Assembly (NCBI RefSeq): GCF_900176885.1
Contig: NZ_LT839648.1
Location: 1,486,246-1,550,245, forward strand
DNA: 64,000 bases
Direction of reading: 5' to 3'
Origin: Oceanobacillus senegalensis
Lineage (GTDB): Bacteria > Bacillota > Bacilli > Bacillales > Amphibacillaceae
Position numbers and translations under genes: made by a program. A model generated the notes under the pieces. The model had not been told where the DNA came from, did not search any database, and was given only the letters and a program-made list of their open reading frames with translations. Shown here piece by piece: positions 18,544-25,036 of the stretch (its first letter is position 1; every line of letters begins with the position of its first letter).

Positions 18544-18624
18544 TGTTATTTTGATAGCTGACTTGGGAGACATTTAATCCAGTACCAGTAAGGGATTAGC
18601 GACTCCTTTTTTCTCCCAACCCGA
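18544..18624. repeat. nested inverted repeats upstream of the Rep-like gene
   Basis: TTGGGAG near 18564 pairs with CTCCCAA near 18614, and inside it TAATCC pairs with GGATTA across about 11 bases. No T-run follows, so it is not a plain terminator. It could be a leader structure or a replication origin. The interval to the next coding frame is otherwise AT-rich. Confidence 0.4.
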
Positions 18625-18744
18625 CTATATTTATTTTCCCTTTACTTTAATATAAAGAGATAATTCACTTGTTAAAACCCTATAAATGTCTAATAACGTT
18701 CGAGTCTTTATTGTTATATTCAATAAAGAACCAACCATAAAATT

Positions 18745-18785
18745 TTTCATAAAAAAACGAGATAACTATAACTGTTATCTCGTTT
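18745..18785 (-). terminator. terminator downstream of the small membrane peptide
   Basis: AACGAGATAAC and its exact complement surround a 7-base loop, with seven T following on the minus strand. It ends the transcript that carries the 32-residue peptide, leaving a 3' untranslated stretch of about 150 bases in which I see no gene. Confidence 0.8.
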
Positions 18786-18937
18786 CCATTATCATTCAAT
18801 TTTTTCAATTATTGATAGATAGTCTATTTACCCCTATTTACTTCCTTATTTCTATCATCTTTATAGATAATCATTCGATAATCAGTCAGCGAGCCTTTAT
18901 CTACCTTATATCTAATAGTTATCAAAAATATAGGTAA

Positions 18938-19036
18938 TCACATTCTACTTCGTTTTTTTACTATTATCTTTGCTGTTAAAAATCCAATGACAGTAATGAT
19001 CACAACAGATATTACAGCAACTATAAGTAGCTCCAT
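18938..19036 (-). CDS. 32-residue single-span membrane peptide
   Basis: ATG at 19036 follows GGAGGG at good spacing. The peptide is a hydrophobic helix (LLIVAVISVVIITVIGFLTA) followed by a basic tail KIIVKKRSRM. The next strong hairpin terminator is about 150 bases downstream. Size, one membrane span and cationic C-terminus resemble type I toxin peptides (Fst/TxpA/BsrG-like in style, not in clear sequence) and small membrane modulators. An antisense RNA over the 3' region would support the toxin idea; I cannot identify one. Real translation is likely from the ribosome site. Confidence 0.5.
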   Translation of the reverse strand: MELLIVAVISVVIITVIGFLTAKIIVKKRSRM

Positions 19037-19106
19037 GTTAATCCCTCCTATTTTTTTCTAATAGGGTTGTTCAGGCAACTACATCTTAGTTCTTATTTGA
19101 TTCAAG

Positions 19107-19328
19107 TTATTCTCTGAGTGTTTGTTTTGAACTATAAGGAAGTATGTCAATAAGGTGCTGTAAACCCATATTGTAGACTAACGCAAGGCAGAGTGTGTCT
19201 CTCTGTTTGCTTTCTGGATCAAATGCAATCCCATCCCACAATTCAAATTTATTATCATATGGAGTTACTTTCTCCCAATCTTTCACTGTTAGTAAACTTC
19301 CATTCTTCATAGGTTCCAAGTGGTACAT
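19107..19328 (-). CDS. small hypothetical protein
   Basis: This 73-residue soluble protein begins MYHLEPMKNGSLLTVKDWEK and has KFELWDGIAFDPESKQRD. The DWEK and ELWDG elements vaguely recall the start of Uma2-type nuclease-fold proteins, but the rest does not extend that fold. AGGAGG lies upstream of the ATG. It sits in a run of short minus-strand island genes between the Rep-like protein and the recombinases. Function unknown. Confidence 0.5.
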   Translation of the reverse strand: MYHLEPMKNGSLLTVKDWEKVTPYDNKFELWDGIAFDPESKQRDTLCLALVYNMGLQHLIDILPYSSKQTLRE

Positions 19329-19352
19329 AGATCATCACCTCCTTACAGGATA

Positions 19353-19685
19353 TTAAAGTAGACTCCTTATCAATTTAATAACTCGTTCATTTTCCTTTGA
19401 CAGTTCTGATTTATAATTAGATGGAAATTTAGTAATTTTTCTCGCTTTTATTCTTTTCCTATTAGTATTAGTTACAGCGTTAGACTGCCTTACTTTTGAT
19501 TCCCTTACTTCTTCATCCTGTACACCTTTTAGCTCTACTAATTCCAACCTATCGATAGATAGGACATGCAGTATGGTACTTATGTCAACATTGTTTTCAA
19601 TTAACCGTATCATAATATTCTTAACTTCTTGCCTTGCCTCTTCAATGATATTTTCATTGTTACTTTTACTACTCATTTTCCCCAT
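19353..19685 (-). CDS. small hypothetical protein, charged helical
   Basis: I use the ATG at 19685 (MGKMSSKSNNENIIEEARQE), which follows a GAAGAAGGG stretch; an earlier in-frame ATG at 19748 lacks a site. The 110-residue product is mostly helical and charged, with a basic patch NRKRIKARKITKFP near the C-terminus. No domain recognised. It could bind nucleic acid. It ends 24 bases before the 73-residue gene, so the two are probably co-transcribed. Confidence 0.45.
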   Translation of the reverse strand: MGKMSSKSNNENIIEEARQEVKNIMIRLIENNVDISTILHVLSIDRLELVELKGVQDEEVRESKVRQSNAVTNTNRKRIKARKITKFPSNYKSELSKENERVIKLIRSLL

Positions 19686-19782
19686 CCCTTCTTCTAATTG
19701 CTGACTTCTTCCCCAATTCAATACTCTTAGATGTGTTTTGGCATACACTTGCCAATGAATTTAGTAAAAAATAATTTACCAT

Positions 19783-19830
19783 AAATAAAAAAAGAAGCAC
19801 CTATCCTTATAGTCAGGATAAATGCTTCTC
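19783..19830 (-). terminator. terminator of the XRE gene
   Basis: GAAGCA-TATCCT and AGGATA-TGCTTC form a hairpin, followed by seven T on the minus strand. It lies about 150 bases after the stop at 19978; the interval holds nothing recognisable. Confidence 0.75.
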
Positions 19831-19977
19831 AATATAAACAGTTGCATTGGATTGAACCTCAACATCATTCATGCACCCTTTATTTCATTTCTAAGTGTAA
19901 TATTGTTAATGTAATTTTAACCCATCTACATAAAGATTAATAGTAATTTTGGGTAAAGGGAACATGTTTTTGTATCC

Positions 19978-20577
19978 CTAATCACTTATCTCAATTTCCC
20001 AATCTTCTTCCGCAAAACCAATTTCCTCTATCTCTTTTTTAGAAAGCAATGATTCCTCAGCATTCGTTAATTTTCTTAGTACCGCTTCGACTTTTAAATA
20101 GTCATATATTTTTTGTTTTAGTGCCTCAATCATTACTCCATCTTTTGGGGTATTACTGAACCCTTTATTTAACTTTCTAAGTAATGTCTCGGTCTCTACC
20201 AAATTCAGCCTTAACGCTAAAGCAATACGAAATACCATATCTACTGATGGAGTTCTACTACCACTAACAAACCTACTAAGTGTAGACTCCTTTATACCAC
20301 TTCGCCTTGATATTATTGTTTGGCTCAAATCTTTCTCCCCAATTAATTTGTTTAGGTATTGCTGAAAGCCCTCCCTTTTATCTTCCGTACTACTTCTTAC
20401 CGCCTTTTCAAACTTCATGAAACTATCTCTGGAAAAAGTATGATCAAACGTAAAGTCTATTTCTGGTTCTACCAATATTTCATACGCATCTCTTATTTTC
20501 CTTAGCTCATTTACTAACTTCCCGTTTTCAAGAAGCAATTTAACATTAAGATAGAGTTTTTGTAACTCATTGCTCAT
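19978..20577 (-). CDS. XRE-family regulator beside the recombinases
   Basis: The chosen ATG at 20577 follows GAGGG; it gives 199 residues. Residues about 75-135 hold an HTH: LNKLIGEKDLSQTIISRRSG, IKESTLSRFVSGSRTPSVDM and VFRIALALRL. An N-terminal helical segment precedes it and an acidic tail follows. It is divergent from the mini-resolvase gene. By position it likely controls recombinase expression, as in other integrative elements; this is inference. Confidence 0.75.
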   Translation of the reverse strand: MSNELQKLYLNVKLLLENGKLVNELRKIRDAYEILVEPEIDFTFDHTFSRDSFMKFEKAVRSSTEDKREGFQQYLNKLIGEKDLSQTIISRRSGIKESTLSRFVSGSRTPSVDMVFRIALALRLNLVETETLLRKLNKGFSNTPKDGVMIEALKQKIYDYLKVEAVLRKLTNAEESLLSKKEIEEIGFAEEDWEIEISD

Positions 20578-20593
20578 TCTGTATCCCTCAAAT

Positions 20594-20716
20594 TCTTGAC
20601 AAAATGTCAACTAAGTAATTATTCATCTTGTTATACTTACATCGTAGCCAATAGAAAATGACTGCATACCTCTAAATCATACTTGGTTACAGAAAACAAA
20701 AAGGACAAAAAGGAGA
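20594..20716. promoter_or_regulatory. divergent regulatory region with a 15-base palindrome
   Basis: TTGACAAAATGTCAA at 20596-20610 is a perfect palindrome with a central base, 18 bases before the XRE start and in the gap to the recombinase genes. It is a good candidate operator for the adjacent HTH protein. No promoter was assigned with confidence. Confidence 0.45.
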
Positions 20717-20722
20717 ATGACA

Positions 20723-21043
20723 ATGGATTACAAATGTGCAATTTATGTACGCACCGCAACTATAAATAATGAAGGTCTGCTACAACATGGAAGGCAATTG
20801 GAGCTGTGCAAAAGATTCGTAAGAGACAATGGTTATGAATTATACAATATTTATCAAGATATCGTAGGAGGCTTAAAACTCAACCGTTCAGCTCTACAGG
20901 AGTTACTCAACGATGTGTCGGATGGAAAAATCAATACTATTGTAATGACCGATACAACGAGATTTGTTAGAAATCGTGGTTTACTAACGCTTATTCATAG
21001 CTTTCTGGAAGATAACAATATAAGAATCACTTCTTTAGACTAA
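20723..21043 (+). CDS. mini serine-recombinase domain lacking the catalytic serine
   Basis: The ATG at 20723 has AAGGAG at good spacing and gives 106 residues; an ATG two codons earlier is too close. It covers only the resolvase catalytic domain: CAIYVRTAT at 5-13, QLELCKRFVRDNGYEL, DGKINTIVMTDTTRFVRN. In active enzymes the first motif is YVRVST, with Ser as nucleophile; here Ala12 replaces it. No recombinase or zinc-ribbon domain follows. It cannot cut DNA by the usual chemistry. It may act as a regulator or partner of the two full-length recombinases. Confidence 0.7.
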   Translation: MDYKCAIYVRTATINNEGLLQHGRQLELCKRFVRDNGYELYNIYQDIVGGLKLNRSALQELLNDVSDGKINTIVMTDTTRFVRNRGLLTLIHSFLEDNNIRITSLD

Positions 21044-21268
21044 TTCCCCATTTTTATCACCATTTAATCAACTTCTACCAATTCACGCTCAAATCAGTTA
21101 CAACATTCCCATTAACAAACAACAATATTTGTCACCATAAAGGAATATATGTTTCTATACAACAACTAACCTATGGACATATATTCCAAATCTTTTATAC
21201 TACAAAATATAAGAGCAAGTTGCTCTTCCTCAAAACACAAACCTCACAACAAGAAAGGAAGCCCTCAT

Positions 21269-21442
21269 GTGAAAAAATCCCTAAACATTGATTACAATGA
21301 AGAATTTGAAGAACAACTAATGACGGAAGAAGAAAAGGATAAAGTAAGAGCGAAGAAATTCATAAACTTGCTATCTGAAATGTTCTTAAAGTATGAATCT
21401 GAAATAGAAAAACAATTAATCAATAATCAAGGAGGAAATTAA
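21269..21442 (+). CDS. small acidic helical protein before recombinase 1
   Basis: GTG at 21269 is preceded by AAAGGA and opens a 57-residue frame beginning VKKSLNIDYNEEFEEQLM and ending LINNQGGN. The stop precedes the next ATG by one base, so translation is probably coupled to recombinase 1. An in-frame ATG further upstream (21173) lacks a site. It is helical and charged. Small proteins in this position can be directionality factors, but nothing in the sequence proves that. Confidence 0.5.
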   Translation: MKKSLNIDYNEEFEEQLMTEEEKDKVRAKKFINLLSEMFLKYESEIEKQLINNQGGN

Positions 21443-21443
21443 C

Positions 21444-22916
21444 ATGCCAAGAGCAATTGGATACGTACGTGTAAGCACAAATAAACAGTTAGACAACACG
21501 TCTATTGAAAAACAAAAGGCAGAAATAAAAAGATACTGTGTGCAAAACAATCTTACTCTTGTCAAAATATATGATGAGGGGGCAAGATCAGGAGAAAATA
21601 TGAAGGACAGACCTGTATTCAAGGAAATGTATCACCATGCGTTTGATAATACGGAAAAGATTGACTACGTTGTGGTCTTTAAAGCAGATCGTATTTCCAG
21701 AGATAACTTAGATGCTCTTTATATTTTCAAAAAAATGACTCAGGCAGATAAGCACCTTATTAGTATTGCGGATAACGTTAATACAAGAGATCCACAAGCA
21801 AAATTACTGTATCATATTATGGCTTTAGTAGCTGAACTCGAAAAAGATTTGATCAGTTTCCGTACTACAACAGGTATGGAAAAAAATGCGGAAGATGGTA
21901 AATTCAATGGAGGGAAAATCTATGGATACCACTCAGAAAACAAGGAACTGAAATTAGTCCATGAAGAAGCTAAGGTTGTACAATATATTTTTGAGAAATA
22001 CACTTATGATCAATGGGGTTATCGTAAAATTGCCTCTAACCTTAACGACCAAGGTATCAAAACAAAGAATGATAAACATTGGACTATTACTGCGATAAAG
22101 ACCATATTGAATAATCGCATATACAATGGAATGACCAAGTGGAAAGGTCAATACAAAAAGGGGAAACATGTGAAGATTATAGATGATGAACTTTGGCATC
22201 AAACACAAAAAATGCTTAAACTTCGAAGTAGTGAGCCAATAAAAGTTCACCCTGGTAACTATCCACTTTCTGGACTGATGAAATGCCCTCAATGTGGTTC
22301 TCCGATGGTACAAGGAAATAGTAGTCCTAAATACAAATATTATCAGTGTAGTAAAAATAAAAGTGGAGGTAAAAGCGTCTGTTCCTCAAATCTTGTCAAA
22401 AAAGAATATGCAGAAGAATTTGTATACACCCATCTTTTTGCCACAATAAAAAACCTCGATATTGCGACTCCTGTTTTTTCAACAACCAATTCCTCTCTAA
22501 AAAGTGAAGTTGAGCCTCTCGACGAGAAACTAAAATCCATGAAAAAGGAACTTAAAGATATCACTTTAGAAAAGAAAGACCTTATTAAAATGAAACGCAA
22601 AGGTACAATTAATCCTTTAACATTTGAGCAAGAAATGGCTGATACTCAAAAGGAAGAAGAACAATTGATGCAATTTGTTAAGGTTTTAGAAAGACAAATA
22701 GAACAACGGAAAAAGCCCAATTTAAACGAGTCGATTCTAATAACCTTTGAAAAGTTTGAGCTATTCTTTCATATGATGTCAGATGAAGACAAGAAAACGG
22801 TTCTTCATTCATTTCTTAAAGACATTCAGATAAACCAAGGTAAGAGAACAAAGGATCGTACGATTAAGAAGATCATTTACGACTTTAGCCTAAATAACAT
22901 TTCAAATATAGCCTAA
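21444..22916 (+). CDS. large serine recombinase 1
   Basis: This 490-residue protein has an N-terminal resolvase domain (RAIGYVRVST, Ser11 nucleophile; VVVFKADRISRD), a recombinase domain (about 160-260), a zinc ribbon (CPQCGSPM ... YYQCSKN ... VCSSN, about 280-320) and a coiled-coil C-terminus (about 350-430). That is the order in large serine integrases. AGGAGG precedes the ATG. All key residues are present. With recombinase 2 it probably excises and integrates the island. The pair resembles the two-recombinase logic of SCC elements (CcrA/CcrB), though I cannot say it is orthologous. Confidence 0.85.
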   Translation: MPRAIGYVRVSTNKQLDNTSIEKQKAEIKRYCVQNNLTLVKIYDEGARSGENMKDRPVFKEMYHHAFDNTEKIDYVVVFKADRISRDNLDALYIFKKMTQADKHLISIADNVNTRDPQAKLLYHIMALVAELEKDLISFRTTTGMEKNAEDGKFNGGKIYGYHSENKELKLVHEEAKVVQYIFEKYTYDQWGYRKIASNLNDQGIKTKNDKHWTITAIKTILNNRIYNGMTKWKGQYKKGKHVKIIDDELWHQTQKMLKLRSSEPIKVHPGNYPLSGLMKCPQCGSPMVQGNSSPKYKYYQCSKNKSGGKSVCSSNLVKKEYAEEFVYTHLFATIKNLDIATPVFSTTNSSLKSEVEPLDEKLKSMKKELKDITLEKKDLIKMKRKGTINPLTFEQEMADTQKEEEQLMQFVKVLERQIEQRKKPNLNESILITFEKFELFFHMMSDEDKKTVLHSFLKDIQINQGKRTKDRTIKKIIYDFSLNNISNIA

Positions 22917-22948
22917 AGAGAAAGGAGAACATCCTTTCTCTTTTTTTA
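22915..22948 (+). terminator. intrinsic terminator between the two recombinase genes
   Basis: AGAGAAAGGA and TCCTTTCTCT enclose five bases and are followed by TTTTTTT. It overlaps the end of recombinase 1 and would uncouple recombinase 2 from it unless read through. Confidence 0.85.
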
Positions 22949-22984
22949 TTTTCATATTAAACTACATATGAAAGGAGAAGATAT

Positions 22985-24694
22985 ATGAGTGAGATAAAAC
23001 GTGTCGCAATTTATTGTAGAGTTAGTACAGAAGAGCAAGCAAGTGAAGGTTACAGTATCTCTGCCCAATTACAAACCTTACGCCAGTACACACAATTGTA
23101 TGGTTGGCAAATAGCCGAAGAATATGTTGATGAAGGGATATCTGGAAAAAATATTAAAGGTCGCCCTGCTATGACAAGACTTGTAGCAGATGTGGAAAAG
23201 GATAAATTCCAGGCGGTTCTTGTATGGAAAATCTCACGTCTTTCACGAAATATGTTAGACACCCTCACCCTTTTAGATAAATTTGAGGACTATGGGGTTA
23301 AGTTCATATCATATTCTGAGAACTTCGATACAGGCTCACCAATTGGCCGATTGGTGGTACAATTAATGGCTTCCATTGCCGAGATGGAGCGTAATACGCT
23401 ATCTGAAAACGTTAAGCTCGGAATGAAACAAAGGGCTTTAGAAGGCTCATGGAACGGCGGTGTTGTCTTTGGTTATGACACTATCGAAAAGGAACTTGTA
23501 ATTAATCAAGATGAAGCTAAGGTAGTACAACTTATCTATCAATTGTATGCCAATGGTAAAGGTCTAAAAGCAATTGCTAATCACTTAAATAAAGCAGGAT
23601 ATAGAACAAAACGTAACCGTCACTTTTACATTAATGGGGTAGCAACCATCTTAGATAATGTGATCTACAACGGAAAAATTAGTTGGTTAAAGGTAGAGAA
23701 TTGGGATACTAAGCGAAGAAGAGGTAAAAACCCCAATCCTATACTTGTTGAAGGTCAGCACAAAGCTATAGTTTCAGATGAATTGTGGAGTGTTGTGCAA
23801 GCAAGGAGGAAAAGTAAATCATTTAAACAGCGTCAATCACATGAACCGTTTTTACTCAGTAGCCTATTACGTTGTCCTGATTGCGGCCAAGGGATGGTTC
23901 CCTCTATTACTACATATACACGAAAAGATGGGACAAAACGAAAACACCGTTATTATGTTTGTGGTGACTTCCACAATAAAGGATCTTCTGCTTGTAAAGC
24001 AAACTCAATAAAAGCGTATGAATCGGAAGATGCAGTTATCAACAAAATTGATAATTTCCTTTCCAATAAGAAAAGGCTAAAAAAAACGCTACAAGATATA
24101 AACTCGAATTCGGTTGATTCTATTAGTCAGCTCAATAAAGAGTTAGAACAGATTGAAGATCAACTGCCTGAGATAGCGTTATTGCAGAACCGATATTTGG
24201 AAGCATTCGAAAAGAATACTCTTCCTACAGCAATTCTACAGGAAAGGTTACAGAAGGTTGCTAATGAAAAAGGAGAGTTAGAGCAAAGGAAAAACGAGAT
24301 AACCATACAATTAGGTTCTACTGAAACGAAAATTATACAGCCAGAAATAATCGAAAAACTATTGGAGCGATTCCTCTTAATATATAAGGAAACATCAAGA
24401 GACAATAAAAAACATTTGCTTCAACTTCTAATTAACAAAATCACGATTATACAATTAAAGGAACGGTCACGAACGCTTAATAAGATTGAACTCGACTTTG
24501 ACTTTACAGAGGTCAACATATCCAAGACCTTTACACTTATACACAAGCTGTATCGAGAAACGGATAAAGAAGATGGTTTTTCACAGCCGTTACCCGTTTC
24601 TGACAACAAAATCCCACCTTATTTACAACTTTTTTTGCCTCTATTTATGGTACGGTTCACCGCAATTAATACTAAATATCAATCTAGCTTCTAA
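22985..24694 (+). CDS. large serine recombinase 2, 3' end overlapping the right att site
   Basis: This 569-residue recombinase has the nucleophile in VAIYCRVST (Ser14), AVLVWKISRLSRN, a recombinase domain (about 165-280), a zinc ribbon (CPDCGQGM ... YYVCGD ... SACKAN) and a coiled coil (about 370-450). AAAGGAG precedes the ATG. The last 15 codons begin in the candidate att repeat and end in the presumed host flank, so the C-terminus differs between integrated and circular states. All catalytic features are intact. It likely works with recombinase 1. Confidence 0.85.
   Translation: MSEIKRVAIYCRVSTEEQASEGYSISAQLQTLRQYTQLYGWQIAEEYVDEGISGKNIKGRPAMTRLVADVEKDKFQAVLVWKISRLSRNMLDTLTLLDKFEDYGVKFISYSENFDTGSPIGRLVVQLMASIAEMERNTLSENVKLGMKQRALEGSWNGGVVFGYDTIEKELVINQDEAKVVQLIYQLYANGKGLKAIANHLNKAGYRTKRNRHFYINGVATILDNVIYNGKISWLKVENWDTKRRRGKNPNPILVEGQHKAIVSDELWSVVQARRKSKSFKQRQSHEPFLLSSLLRCPDCGQGMVPSITTYTRKDGTKRKHRYYVCGDFHNKGSSACKANSIKAYESEDAVINKIDNFLSNKKRLKKTLQDINSNSVDSISQLNKELEQIEDQLPEIALLQNRYLEAFEKNTLPTAILQERLQKVANEKGELEQRKNEITIQLGSTETKIIQPEIIEKLLERFLLIYKETSRDNKKHLLQLLINKITIIQLKERSRTLNKIELDFDFTEVNISKTFTLIHKLYRETDKEDGFSQPLPVSDNKIPPYLQLFLPLFMVRFTAINTKYQSSF
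24643..24662. repeat. candidate attR of the serine-recombinase island
   Basis: ATTTATGGTACGGTTCACCG matches the left copy at 3663-3682 in 19 of 20 bases, same orientation. It lies inside the last codons of recombinase 2. Sequence to the right shows no further island genes. Confidence 0.6.
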
Positions 24695-25036
24695 TAAAAT
24701 GATAATCAATAGCTTTCTTCTCATTTCGTACAGGTGTTAAAGTTGTAAAAAAAATTAGTGTATCGTCCCATCAAGTTATATATTCGCCATTTTATTTCTA
24801 TTAATACAACCGTTCCTTCCCCCACCCCACAAACTTAATAATTCTCCCCCCTAAAAGCAATTCCTTTATATTTTCCCCACTCTTCTTATATAATAATGAC
24901 AAAAAGGTATAAATTGTAACAAAAAATTAAAACCAGTTACTATACCAATATCAATTAATTTACCTACTATGGACACAATAACCCATAAATACCTAATTCT
25001 AGAACATTTATTTTTCAATAACACGGGGGTGAAAAA
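24695..25036. other. intergenic region upstream of the dpt operon
   Basis: An AT-rich stretch without a credible gene. TATAAT-like bases near 24890 and a GGGGGTG ribosome site just before 25037 suggest the dpt promoter lies here. The left part would be the host side of the attachment site. Confidence 0.4.

Noticed and set aside
18686..18937. Plus-strand open frame opposite the small membrane peptide region
   Set aside because: It spans the terminator hairpin, has no ribosome site and an unnatural Ile/Phe-rich composition.
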